From Mixophyes australis (Eukaryota > Chordata > Amphibia > Anura > Limnodynastidae), in assembly GCA_036250195.1 (NCBI GenBank), contig JAVHZZ010000003.1, positions 22,845,573 to 22,909,572 on the forward strand: a stretch of 64,000 nucleotides of DNA, given 5' to 3'. Both the position numbers and the translations under genes were made by a program. The notes below the pieces were generated by a model. It was not told the origin of the DNA. It was given only the letters and a program-made list of their open reading frames with translations, and did not search any database. Position 1 is the first letter of the stretch. The number at the start of each line of letters is the position of its first letter. Positions 34,331-45,686 of this stretch are shown piece after piece.

Positions 34331-36746
34331 AAACCTCTTACACGCACAATGACATTTTCAGCCTTTTGAGTGCAGCAGAGACTTGTATTTGGACATAGTT
34401 ATTATTCTAAGTAACACCATTTATTTATATTTCTTTGCTGAATGTTTTGAACAAGCAATGTACCGAAAAGGAATTTACAGAAATAACATAGATTTGTCCC
34501 AGACAGCCGCCAATCTAGAACGTGTTATGTCTGTTCAGTGTTTGTGTTTAACGCACACTGTATAATAACACAGAGATCCTCTTTGCTGGTGCAGCAGAGG
34601 GAATCTACAGCCTTCATGTCACTGAATCACCAGTTCCCGTGGGAGCAGTCATTCTGTTTCCAAACTAATAACTGTAATTATTTGATTATATGATCTGGTC
34701 AGTCCTAAGGTAGGAGACTATTTCCATTTCATAGCAAAATAGTGCACAGAAGCATGACACAAATTAAAATGAATAAATACTCGATCTTATTACAGTTCTC
34801 TATAGAAACAATAAAACTTTGTCTTAAAGTAGACCTGTCTGGTTGATAATAAATTTATGATTATCGGTATATATGCTAATTTGCTTTAACAAGCCCCTCC
34901 TCTGCTTAGACGCTTACAGTATCAGTGAGCAACACGAGCTCTGAGACCTTACCTGGAACAGCCGGTGGAGAGTATTGCCTAGATCAGTTCTGCAATCTGC
35001 ATATTCAGCGATATACTGGGCCCGCGCGGTTCTACGAGTGGGGATAACTGAGTGTTATTGGGTGACTTCTCCAGTCACACCCTTACTTTTGTGCATCTTC
35101 AGTTATGTGAGACCCCAATGGATGTTTGACAGGTCATCCCGGTTACTGATAGAAGCAATGTCATCCTGGAGTCATGGATAATGTTGCAGCAGAGGCTGTA
35201 TGAATGGTGCGTGCTGGTGCTGTAAGACACAGATAAACCTTTTGTGTACGTTATGTTTGTCTTGGGACAACCCACCATCATCATTAACATTTATTTATAT
35301 AGCGCCAGCAGATTCCGTAGTGCTTTAAAATTGGAACAAACATTAATAAAACAATTCTGGATAATACAGAGAGGTAAGAGGGCCCATTATCCACCACTGG
35401 TTAACTAAGGGTGTAACAGTTAAACACATGGAGGGCACGGTGACAGGTCTTGGGGGTATCTCCTTTATCCCTGCTGCATGTTTATTTATGTATATTCAGG
35501 TAGCAGTAGGATGCACATCATATGGAGGAGAAAATCATTGTATCCATAAGAAAGGTTTTCCAATTTCTTCATGAATCAGAGTGTCAAAGCCCACAAATTA
35601 GTCACCCCTAAGGCTGCTCACCCACTGGTATTAGGAAAATGCCAATGACACCGCATGTGAAACCCAATTACGTTTGACATGCGGAAGTAACCAGCAGTTG
35701 TGGTCTCTGGTGGTGGTCAATGGAGGGCGCTGTTTGATCAGTGAATACATTGCAGCTTCGTTGACTGGTTGTGGGGGGTAGGACTGGGGAACTGTTCTGG
35801 GTCTATAGAGGTGATTGTGATAAAATATAACATATGTTACTGTGGTTTTACTTTCTGGGGGTGGGGATTTCAGTAAGAAAATATTGAAATCCCCTCATGT
35901 CAATTCCTAACTGTCCCCTAAGTTTTGTCTGCCTGAGGCTAGGTGATCACCTCAATTTAACTGGTAACATGGAGTACTAATAGTGAAGTCATCATGAAGA
36001 TACGGTGTTAAGCTAGGGGTCTGGAATGGGACAATAAATTAATAAGGGAATTGGGCCTATTTGAAAAACATAAACATTCCGTGAAAGGATTTGCTGACTG
36101 AATGCAAAACTGGTTCATGCAACAGACTGAGCATCTGCAACAACAATCTCCGGCAGCCGAGGTTAAGAAAAGGAGCGGCTCAGCATTCTGCCAGTAATGC
36201 TTTCATGGCCGGCAATCTTACGTGCCATTTCCTTATGAACCATTATGGACTCTGTGACATGTCCCTGTCTTGTTCTTGTATCAGCACTATATCTCCTGAG
36301 TCATCAGTGCCGGCCTAATGGAGGGGAACAGGCCGAGGTGAATGGTAATTACTTATTGAGCTGCCAGGGGCCCAGATGAAAGTTGGACTTAAGATTAAAA
36401 AATTATAAAAGAGAAGAGACGGATTTTGTGAGCGGTTTGTCGCTATTGATCACTGTTAACTCCTTGTGACCCGATTCATTGTAAAATAAACATGGAATGT
36501 GTCATTTACTAATCCAGAATTAAAATTCATTTGTTAAAAAGCCTGCCAAATTAAAGCATTAAATGTATTAATATATAATGTTTAGTGTTTAGTTAATTAC
36601 AGTTGAAACGGGAAAGTCCTGTTCAATATTTGATGCTATCAACTAGCTTCACTGCCCTTCTTAAAAAACCTGCCCTTGACCTTACGTTCGTTTCTTCAGG
36701 TAAAATTTAGATTTTAGGCGCTTGCTGACCTTCCTCATGGACGCTG
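34331..36746. other. Mostly unassigned intronic sequence
   Basis: A LINE tail fragment in reverse orientation lies at 35274-35350 (catcatcattaacatttatt, tatatagcgccagcagattcc). The block 36420-36615 is AT-rich with few visible repeats and attaaagcattaaatgtatt, a candidate conserved noncoding segment. No gene recognised. Confidence 0.45.
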
Positions 36747-37091
36747 GGGCAGCACGGTGGCTTAGTGGTTAGCACTTCCGCCTTACAGCACTGGGGTCAT
36801 GAGTTCAATTCCCAACCATGGCCTTATCTGTGTGGAGTTTATATGTTCTCCCCGTGTTTGCGTGGGTTTACTCCGGGTGCTCCTGTTTCCTCCCACACTC
36901 CAAAAAGATACTGGTCGGTGGTAGGTTAATTGGCTGCTATCAAATTGACCCTAGTCTCTCTGTCTGTGTGTATGTTATAGGATTTAGACTGTAAGCTCCA
37001 ATGGGGCAGGGACTGATGTGAGTGAGTTCTCTCTACATCGCTGCGGAATTAGTGGCGCTATATAAATAAATGGTAATAATATTAATAACAA
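36747..37091 (+). repeat. LINE2-like/SINE repeat, full length
   Basis: Head gggcagcacggtggcttagt, middle gtgggtttactccgggtgct, tail gtggcgctatataaataaat followed by ggtaataatattaataaca. Confidence 0.95.
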
Positions 37092-37619
37092 TACCACTCA
37101 GTGTTCTCCCCAGCACCTATTTCCTGGGTGCTCCACCTGGCTGTTTTTACTTGCAACCCGCCTCTTGGAGCCTAACAGAGTCCTATTATAATAGAATAAA
37201 CCAGAAGAAGAAACAAATAAATGATTCCCGGGTGCAAATAAAGTGCTATGTACTATGCAATGTAAAAACATATGTTTATAGATAAACTGGTTAAAACACA
37301 ATAACAACATTGTTATATAAGATCAAAACAATCATAGCCTTAATATGACAAATTGGACCCTGGCCAAATACTGTCTTCATTAATAGACAGGCATGTGAGC
37401 ACTACAGCCAGCAGTGTGTGTTAGACCACTGACCACCAGTCTGACCAGTCCTGGCAGGTGTGGGCAATGTCCTCCAACATTTTTCAATATTATTACAAAG
37501 TATTACACTGCACCTACCCGGCTACTACTTAATGCCACCCAGGCTGGCAAAATTTTCTGGGAAAAACACTGAAAACTACTGGGAAAAATACTGAAGAAAA
37601 GAATCAGTAGTATATAATT
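37092..37619. other. Unassigned sequence between two LINE2-like copies
   Basis: No gene recognised. The phrase gtgttctccccagcacctat resembles the start of a dispersed repeat ending gaaaaacactgaaaac near 37560-37576 (inverted cagtgttctccc/gggaaaaacactg), so it may be a decayed hAT-like element of about 480 bp. Confidence 0.4.
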
Positions 37620-37853
37620 GGGAAGCACGGTGGCTAGCATTGCTGCCTCACTGCACTGGGGTCAGAAGTTTGATTCCCGACCAGGGCTTTATCCGTGTGA
37701 CAATTGTTAGCGTGGGGTTTCTCCAGGTGCTCCAGTTTCCTCCCATACTCAAAAAACATACTGGCAGGTTAATTGGCTACTGACAAAATTAACCCTCGTG
37801 TGTGTATGAGTGAATTTAGACTGTAAGGTCCATGGACATATGTGAATAACTTA

Positions 37854-38615
37854 AACCGATCAGCCACTTCTGACAAGTAAAAAATAAAATTGATTATCTT
37901 GTTACACTGGCACCTGTCAAGGGGTGGGATATATTAGGCAGCAAGTGAACAGTCAGTTCTTCAAGTTGATGTCTTGGAAGCAGGAAAAATAGGCAAGGGT
38001 AAGGATCTGTGCGACTTTGACAAGGACCAAATTTTGATGGGTAGACAACTGGGTCTAACCAAAACAGCAGGTTTTATAGGGTGTTCCCGGTAGGCAGTGG
38101 GCATTTTTCTGCTGGGAAACCTTGGGTCCTGGCATTCATATGGATGTTACTTTGACACGTACCACCTACCTAAACATTGTTGCAGACCCCATCATGTCAA
38201 CGGTATTCCCTGATGGCAGTGGCCTCTTTCAACAGGATACTGCAGATATTTTCCAAGAATGGTTTGAGGAACATGTCAAAGAGATCAAGGTGTTGACTTG
38301 GTCTCCAAATTCCCCAGATCTCAGTCTGATCGAGCATCTGTGGGATGTGCTGGAAAAACAAGTCCGAGCCATGGAGGCCCCACCTCACAACTTACAGGAC
38401 TTAAAGGATCTGCTGCTAATATCTTGGTGCCAGATACCACAGGACACCTTCAGAGCTTATTATTATGTATTCTTAACCTTTATTTATTTGGCGACACAAA
38501 GGGTTCACAGCGCCGTACATAGACAATGTGAAGTCCAAGCCTCGACGAGTCAGAGCTGTTTTGGCGGCACGAGGGGGACCTACACACTGTTAGGTAATTT
38601 TGTGGCTGATCGGTT
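37854..38615 (+). mobile_element. Tc1-like transposon, internally deleted, inserted in a LINE2-like repeat
   Basis: Inverted ends AACCGATCAGCCAC and GTGGCTGATCGGTT, flanked by TA at 37852-37853 and 38616-38617. The start of the transposase and most of the catalytic domain are present only in pieces, and the segment from the DNA-binding domain to the second catalytic region is deleted near 38090. It matches the longer copy at 53213-54222. A short LINE tail (atttatttggcgacacaaag) appears inserted at about 38460-38525. Confidence 0.9.
38122..38460 (+). pseudogene. Tc1-like transposase, C-terminal fragment
   Basis: The frame shows a GLFQQD motif (second catalytic Asp region), FQEWFEEH, then SPNSPDLSLIEHLWDVLEKQ containing the third catalytic acid (Glu, in IEHLWD), and the conserved SWCQIPQDTFR. 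The first catalytic Asp region and the helix-turn-helix are missing, and the normal end (RAVLAARGGP-like, 38550-38580) is cut off by an inserted LINE tail. It cannot make an active enzyme. Confidence 0.9.
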
Positions 38616-38672
38616 TATTTTCTCTGTACAGTGCTGCGTAATTGATGGTGCTATGTAAATAAATGATGATGA

Positions 38673-39982
38673 TCATTGTACTTGGATGAGAAATGTAAAC
38701 TTATTTGTAAACAATAATGGTCAAGAGCAAATACGCCTAATTGCCACCTTGCGCGTTGGCTGGTAGCTATGGGGCTGTATGTTGGGCACAAGGCTGCAAT
38801 GATGAATATGGAACTGTGTGGTGGTCACAATGCTGTTGTTTAAGCTTCTTCACCATCCTGTTCCCCACCCTTATGAAAAAAAAATTATTTCGGCAAAAGC
38901 ATCACTTAACCGAAGTGTTGGTCACCGACCTTCTTTTATGAGAGTAACAGTAGGAAAAGCACAATGGCTGAGTATGGGGCAAAGTGTGCAATCGTGTCTG
39001 TTACTTATTTCTTGTGCAAATGTGTAATAATCTGTCACAATCCATAAACAGTTAAGTTGATCGGTCTAGTGCACAACTAGACAATAAAAGCAAATGTCTC
39101 ACTCGCCGCTCTGCGCTACATTACATTTACTCTTTTGCTTTTTGTTAGTAAGTCCCAGTGTTTATCTGATGTCCTTGTTTTGTAGTTATATACAAAATAT
39201 TTCTAGTCTGCTCTTTCAAACCGTTTCTTCTTTAGATTAGAACGATCTTCTCCTTGTTTTTCTGTTTTGAAATATTAGCGAACTTTGCATCTATTCTTCC
39301 TTTCTTTGCTTGTTCAAGGACGGCTCAGCAAGGACACCATCTTGTCTGGCCAACTCTTATCTAGACAGTTTTACAGAAGTAAGAACAAAGATTCAATTAA
39401 AATCAGTTTAATGGGCTGTGAAAATGGGGATGCGGTTCATCTTTAAGCACGGGGGGGGGGGGGGGGGGGGGGGAGGGGGTGTCACACATTCTAATGAAGC
39501 AGAAAGGTAGGTGGCTGTGTTCAAGATACCGGTAAACACAAACAATAGCCGGCTGATTCATTCTGCAGAGACGTGACACCACTAGCACTCGGCTGTACGA
39601 TTGCAGTGAAGCTAAACACAGAAAAGGAAAAGCTTAATGAAATTCTATAGGAGCCAAATCTTTTCATGGCTTCGAAAGTAATAAATAGGAAATCCATAAC
39701 GTAATCTAGGCCCTCGCTGACCGAGAGATAAAGTCTCTGATAATGTCTTTGATTAATATTAAACATGATTTTTTAGAACTGTTTAAACCCCATTCCTCAA
39801 CCCAAATGGTAGAATTTTAGGAGTCATTTTTGAGTTCCTTACTCCTCCTTGGTTCTCATCCACATTCTCCTGAGTTTTTGAGAAGGATAATTGCAGTAGA
39901 ATTTTTAATTTCATCGCTACTGACTGGGTGTCGGCAGAAATTACTGGACAGGGCAGCAACCAATCAGTGCACTCAAAACAGA
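38673..39982. other. Unassigned intronic sequence with a 23-bp G run
   Basis: A 23-base G tract at 39451-39473, followed by A and five G. Otherwise no gene or repeat recognised. Confidence 0.5.
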
Positions 39983-40262
39983 GGGCCTGATTGATCAAGG
40001 GGCGTACCTGCCGATTTCAAGCGTATCATTCGCAATATCACTATGGTCAGAACCGGCAGAAACATCAGTGAACGCAGTCCTGTTCTGTGCACTTGCAAGT
40101 CAAAGGACACGTACTACAGCCTATAATTTTGGGGAGTGAACTGGGCACGGAAGGGGCATTTTGCCGTAATCAATGTACAGTAAGGGCGTGCCAAACTCAA
40201 GCACGTGCAACACTTCCGAATCAAGTCCTACGCGCGTCATAGTTACTTGTTTTTAGGCGTAG

Positions 40263-41375
40263 GCTGGGTACGTACTACAGAAAATTTCCAATGCAGTAGT
40301 CAACGATTTTACTGATTTTAAAGAAAAAAAGTCCCGATCAGCATGCCAATTCATGTGTACACGCTTAACACTTTGTTAGGAACCCCCACAGCCAGCAACA
40401 CAAAACCCGGAGTCTGCTCAGAAGTCTGGTTTTCACTGGAGCCCCTAGTGGTGGGGACAGACTTGGCCGCAGACAGCTGAGGGTCGTGAATTGTGCGTGG
40501 ACTGGGGAGAACCCAGCGGTAGCAGATGGGAGAAATAGCAGAGTGAGGTCAGGCAAGGATCAAGGCCGGCAGCAAACAGAATGTCCAGGACACGAACCGG
40601 AGTCAGAGGTCACAGGCAATCAGCAGTGTAGAAATCCAGGCAAAGAGGTCAAAAGGGCACAGGCAATCAAAACGGAGTCAGGAATCAGGCGGAAGGTCAG
40701 CAACGAAGAATCAATCCAAAAAGGTACAGCAACCAGGAACACAAGCAGGCTAGACAGCAGAAGCAGGAACTATAACCGGCAGTAAGGGCTTGTCCCTTGC
40801 TGCCTAATAAACGAGCCTGAGCCAATGAACGGTGCCCTGCGCAGCAGGGAATACTTAACCCAGCTGGCTATAGTTAAATGAGGAATGCGCACGCGCCTCC
40901 AGCTGCCCTAGATGCCGGGACGCGGCGCAGGAGGCAGAGAGCGTCCCGACCGTTCCCTAGGCGACGGCCGGGTTCTGGAGGAAATTACGTCCCGGTCGTC
41001 ATAGCGACGGCCGGGACGCCTAGCCATACCTGGAAGTGAGTCGCGGCGGTGTCCAGAGCCGCCGCGGCTCGTAACACACTTTTTGCAAGATTTACCTTCA
41101 GATCTTTGTTCCTCATCTGTCATATCCATCTGCTGAAAAGATTGTGACTCTGTACACTCCATAGAGATCTATGGACTCTGCTGGTCCTGAGTGCGTACAC
41201 ACTGTAGGATTGGAACGACATCGTTCCATCAGTGAACAAGATTTGTAGTCAAATTAAATGAAACGACTATCGTTCATTGTTGGAGTGTACACACTAATGC
41301 AACATCAGGTTGAACGGTCATTTATCTTGTAATTGGCCCGATAATTGGATGAAAAGCCTGCAGTGTGTACCAAGC
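40263..41375. mobile_element. MITE with 'gctgggtac...actacag' ends, itself interrupted by a solo LTR
   Basis: Ends GCTGGGTACGTACTACAG and CTGCAGTGTGTACCAAGC are inverted and resemble the ends of 25300-25738 and 47732-48150. Without the 703-bp LTR it would be about 410 bp, the same size as those copies. The interior is more diverged and may be a sister subfamily. Confidence 0.8.
40374..41076 (-). mobile_element. Solo LTR (703 bp) with 5-bp target duplication
   Basis: Ends TGTTAGGAACC and CGGCTCGTAACA (TGTTA/TAACA). Exact flanks CACTT at 40369-40373 and 41077-41081. A 5-bp duplication and TG...CA ends show a retroelement LTR left by recombination. The - orientation is inferred from TATA-like and U5-like order and is not certain. 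GC-rich with ggccgggacg repeats near 40965-41020. Confidence 0.92.
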
Positions 41376-41777
41376 CTAAATTCTGATCAGTAGTGATAAG
41401 TCTCAAATGCATGCTATAACATGTGTTTGCATTCACAAGCAAATGTAAAAATGTATTTTATGCTCAGTAGACATTAACAACATTCTAATAAATGTATTTC
41501 ATGGGGCGGGGGAAATAATATTAATGCCTTTATTATTATCAGGGAACAATAATGCAAGATTTTTTTTTTCTTTTGTGAAATTATAATCCACGTAGGTATT
41601 GGACGCATCCTGCAGCATCCGGTGTATTAGAGCACAGCAAGCCTGTCCCCGATTTCAAAAGCCCATGTACTTGAAATCCGTGCCTTTCAGAATTTGGGCT
41701 TGCGCAAAGCCTAATTACATGCGTATAATACTGAAGGCGGGTTGCGGTCAGAATACGTGTCTTGATGAATTGGGCCC

Positions 41778-42083
41778 AGCTTTGGCTGTCTCCTACTACA
41801 GGAGAATGTTTCTTTAAGAAGGAGCAAGAGGGGTAGGTCATCCAAGCGTCATACTCCCGCTGCCATCCTGATGGTTCACAATTAAATACTTAATATGGTA
41901 TTTTTTTTAGAAGACTGATATTGAATGTAGTAGAGGAGAGAAAAAACATCCTGCGGTATGCATTGCTAATGTATTTTCCCATCCATGGTCACCTCTAATG
42001 AGTTATTTTTTTGAGCAAAACAACTGCTTGGGCTTCCAAGAAAAATGAAATCTCCTGAAAATTTAATTTATAACAGTAGTTGG
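41778..42083. other. Unassigned spacer
   Basis: No gene or repeat recognised. Confidence 0.4.
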
Positions 42084-42732
42084 TGTCCGGCACCGCCTCC
42101 GCACCCCTCATGGGTGCTGGAGACGGTCGCCTTCGGATCGCAGCTCTCATCCCATTGCCTAGCAACGGGACGTCCTTCCGCCCACGTGACCCCCGCAGCG
42201 CGTGTATGCGTAGTATGCCACAAATCGTTCCCATAGCAACGGGACGCCTGCCCGGCGTTTAGCTGTGTCTGATCGTCGGAAACTCCTCTCCTCCACTTCC
42301 TCTCCCACTGTATTTAAGCCTCACTCTGACACCAATATGGTGCCAGAGTAATGGTTCATATCTTTCTCTAGCTCCCCTGCGTTACTTGGTTGTCTCCTGA
42401 ACTCTGAACTTGGCTTCCTTGACTACTCTTCCGGATTACCCACTGTACCTTGCTGCCCATACTGTATTTGACCCTTGGACCGTTCCTGACTACACTCTTG
42501 CCTATTCTCTGTGGTACTGCGCTTCCTTGGTTCTGAACCGGCCTGTCTGACTACGGTTCATTCACTGGACTGATGACTATATGGGAGAACCGCGACCTGC
42601 GCACCTCACACAGCGAAGTCTATACCTCCTTGCGGGGGTCCCTGGTGAACACCAGGGGTGCGTTAGACTCCGCACCTCCCAGCTTAGTAGCGCCAACACC
42701 AGTCAGGGGTTATTCTTATGTAATAAGTGACA
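42084..42732 (+). mobile_element. Probable solo LTR (649 bp)
   Basis: Ends TGTCCGGCACC and AATAAGTGACA. Flanks GTTGG and GTTAG match at four of five bases. It contains cactgtatttaagcctcact (42307-42326, TATA-like) and gcgttagactccgcacctcc near the end, the same phrase as in the LTRs at 31708 and 33308, so they share an LTR lineage. Confidence 0.78.
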
Positions 42733-43650
42733 GTTAGCCATTAAATACACCTATTGTCTACACAAAATGGGGGCAGTCATTTTGAACTGGGCAGGTGCCA
42801 CGGACCTACCTCCCCCTTGCACTTCTTACCTTGAATGGAAAGGGGGGTGGGACGGCATTTTCTTCCCCTCAGTCAGAACGGGAGCGTACAGGTCTGTGGT
42901 GACATTATACCCAGAGCCACACTCCCGACCCATCACTAACATGGCGGATCAGCGTCTAGCAGCTTTACAGGTAAGAAGCCGCTGCCGCTCCGTGACAGTG
43001 TCTGGTGCCCCATGTGGGGGCGTGAAACTGATTCTTGCCACACTTGGCAACCACCTAGGTTGGTGTTTTGGCAGCGCCGACCTCATTATGAAAAGGTGAC
43101 ATCATGAAGGCACTTTTCTAAGCCAGGACATTGTGACTCAGGGATGTCACTAGATTCGAGTTATTTAATAACCTGCATCCCCTGGAATTAAGAACAATCG
43201 CACTGTGCTGCCACTGCCAGGCAAATTGACAACTGTCAATATCATTGGTTGATAGCGCTATCAGTTGCTAATGTATGATCTGTAAAACATGTAATTCATG
43301 TTATACGGTATGATGTATGTCTGTTATTGTTTTATTTATGTGCAGACCTCGTGTGTATGATTACTAGTGGCAGAAAGCCAACAGCTTTATTAGATCACAG
43401 CGCACAAAAATGCTTATTAATGTGAAGCTAAATGTTTGACATATTTCCTTTGACAGTTATCTTGCTTTATAAATGAAGTTCTGCTGCATTAATTACCAGA
43501 AGATTAGGATCTAATTTGTAGCCATGTGGTCCACCTAGCCTTAGGTAGTGTAATTTTTCCCTCACATTTTTACAGACAATTGTGTTATAACATACTTTTA
43601 CTAACTTCAGCTTATTGTACACAATTTAATACCCACTGGTGTCAACCTAC
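42733..43650. other. Mostly unassigned intronic sequence
   Basis: 42890-43070 has patches shared with 29860-30060 (ctttacaggtaagaagcc). The splice-like 'acaggtaag' here is part of a repeat, not an exon end. No gene recognised. Confidence 0.45.
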
Positions 43651-43654
43651 AAAG

Positions 43655-44652
43655 TCCATAAACATGCGCTGTCCGTGGTGGTCGGTATAGACAGGCGCTG
43701 TCCGAGGTGGTGGGTATATACATGTGCTGTCCAAGGTCGTCGGTATATACATGTGCTATAGATATGCCTTGTTCAAGGTGGTGTTTGTAAACGTACCTTG
43801 TCTGAGGTGTTGGGTATAGACATGTGCTGTCTGAGGTGTTGATTATAGATATACCCTGTCCATTGTGGTGGGTATACATATCCTGTCTCCGAGATGGTGG
43901 TTGTAGACATGCTCTGTCCGAGTCGATGGTTGTAGACATGGTCTGTCCGAGGAGGTGGTTGTAGACATGGTCTGTCCGAGGTGGTTGTAGACCTGGTCTG
44001 TCCAAGGTGGTGGTTGTAGACCTGCTCTGTCCGAGGTGGTGGTTGTAGACCTGGTCTGTCCGAGGTGGTTGTAGACATGGTCTGTCCGAGGTGGTTGTAG
44101 ACATGGTCTGTCCGAGGTGGTGGTTGTAGACATGGTCTGTCCGAGGTGGTTGTAGACATGGTCTGTCCGAGGTGGTTGTAGACATGGTCTGTCCGAGGTG
44201 GTGGTTGTAGACCTGGTCTGTCCGAGGTGGTGGTTGTAGACCTGGTCTGTCCGAGGTGGTTGTAGACATTGTCTGTCCGAGGTGGTGGTTGTAGACCTGC
44301 TTTGTCCGAGGTGGTGGTTGTAGACATGGTCTGTCCGAGGTGGTGGTTGTAGACATGGATTGTCCGAGGTGGTGGTTGTAGACATGGTCTGTCCGAGGTG
44401 GTGGTTGTAGACCTGCTTTGTCCGAGGTGGTGGTTGTAGACATGGTCTGTCCGAGGTGGTGGTTGTAGACATGGATTGTCCGAGGTGGTGGTTGTAGACA
44501 TGGTCTGTCCGAGGTGGTGGTTGTAGACCTGCTTTGTCCGAGGTGGTGGTTGTAGACATGGTCTGTTCGAGGTGGTGGTTGTAGACCTGCTTTGTCCAAG
44601 GTGGTGGTTGTAGACATGGTCTGTCCGAGGTGGTGGTTGTAGACATGATGCT
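43655..44652. repeat. Minisatellite of 29/26-bp units with higher-order structure, about 1 kb
   Basis: Unit: tgtccgaggtggtggttgta plus gacatggtc (29 bp), and a shortened 26-bp version with ggtggttgta. The left third (43655-43900) is diverged. In the middle, units run 26, 26, 29 in order; from about 44295 four-unit blocks of 116 bp repeat (acctgcttt at 44295, 44411, 44527). All three - strand frames lack stops, giving spurious frames of 242, 267 and 336 residues rich in Thr, Pro and His. Confidence 0.96.
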
Positions 44653-45371
44653 GCTTTAAGTTGTGTAAGTCGACTTTTACTTTACTACATTTAAATTTAA
44701 ATTGTTGCCTTTCATCTAAAGAATAATTAGATTTGAACAGATACTATTTACCAGATACTTAGCATTACATAGGATAAGAGACGTAGTGGGATGTTGTCAG
44801 AGACCATATGCAGGGAGATGCAACCTGCGGCTGTCTCTTGACATTAGGAACAGTTGACAACTATTAATTTTCTTTCATTTTCTGTTCTGTATGTGAAATT
44901 TATGTTGGATGTAATTGTTAAAGAAATAGTCCATTAATGAGTGTTACTAAAATAATAGATGCAGAGAGGTAATTTAATAACATGACATGCAGTCCTCTCT
45001 ATCAATCTTTCATTTACACAGCACTTATTTCCTTTGTTAACTTGTTTTAGTTTTTACTTTATTACATTTAAACTCTTCTTTGTTGTCTGGTTTAAGGGTT
45101 CGTGCAGTTCATGCAGTGAGCGGGTTTAATTGCTGCCTAAGTGCTCAAAATACCATTCATTTCACCTTATTGACAAGAAAATACAACTGCATTTAGAAGT
45201 AAATTCAAAATGACTGTTTGCATAATAATACTATAAACAGTGATGGTCCCTTTGCTCCATGTATGTGTTTTAGAAAACATGTGTATGTGTTGTGTTTTAC
45301 ATTATAAAGTACGTGTACATATAGCATGGAATGTCCTTAGAACAGCGGAGACTTTTCATGGTGATGCAGAT
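44653..45371. other. Unassigned AT-rich intronic sequence
   Basis: No gene or repeat recognised. Short duplicated phrases (cttttactttactacattta at 44674 and agtttttactttattacatt at 45049) hint at an old local duplication. Confidence 0.45.
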
Positions 45372-45686
45372 CATCACATTCATCACCATTTATTTATATA
45401 GTGCCACTAATTCCGTAGCGCTGTACAGAGAACTCACATCTGTCCCTGCCCCATTGGAGCGTATAGTTTAAGTTCCCTAACACACACACAGACACACAGA
45501 ATTTGTTAACAGCCAATTAACCTACCACTATGTTTTTGGAGCGTGAGAGGAAACCGGAGCACCCGAAGGAAATCCACGCAAACACGGGGAGAACATACAA
45601 GCTCCTCACAGATAAGGCCATGGTTCGGGAATTGAACTCATGACCCCAGTGCTGTAAGGCACAAGTGCTAACCACTTAGCCACCAA
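45372..45686 (-). repeat. LINE2-like/SINE repeat, nearly full, reverse orientation
   Basis: Starts catcaccatttatttatata, includes gagaggaaaccggagcaccc and agaactcacatctgtccctg, and ends gtgctaaccacttagccacc. Confidence 0.93.

Larger units (their letters stand above)
37620..38672 (+). repeat. LINE2-like/SINE repeat split by a Tc1-like insertion
   Basis: The first part, 37620-37853 (head gggaagcacggtggctagca, end catatgtgaataactta), continues at 38616-38672 (tattttctctgtacagtgct ... aaatgatgatgat). Removing the Tc1 element and one TA restores the order seen in intact copies such as 19796-20131. Confidence 0.9.
39983..41777. mobile_element. DNA element split by a nested MITE (outer element of a three-level nest)
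   Basis: Left end GGGCCTGATTGATCAAGG; the right end CTTGATGAATTGGGCCC is its complement. Interior phrases (gtacagtaagggcgtgccaa, cagtagacattaacaacatt) match 27340-27950. The continuity between ttgtttttaggcg and attctgatcagtagtgataa is broken by the MITE at 40263-41375. Confidence 0.8.

Noticed and set aside
33862..34332. 156-residue Ser/Pro/Leu-rich + strand frame
   Set aside because: A rotating-frame translation of the 25-bp satellite; starts in the LTR end.
42960..42985. Exon end at ttacaggtaagaag
   Set aside because: The same string with flanks occurs at 29896-29912, so it is part of a dispersed repeat. The preceding frame has no msra similarity.
43607..44646. Three long - strand frames (336, 267 and 242 residues) as a Thr/Pro/His-rich repeat protein
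   Set aside because: They overlap in different frames of the same strand and consist of a 29/26-bp tandem repeat without stops. No start context, splice site or non-repeat domain is seen.
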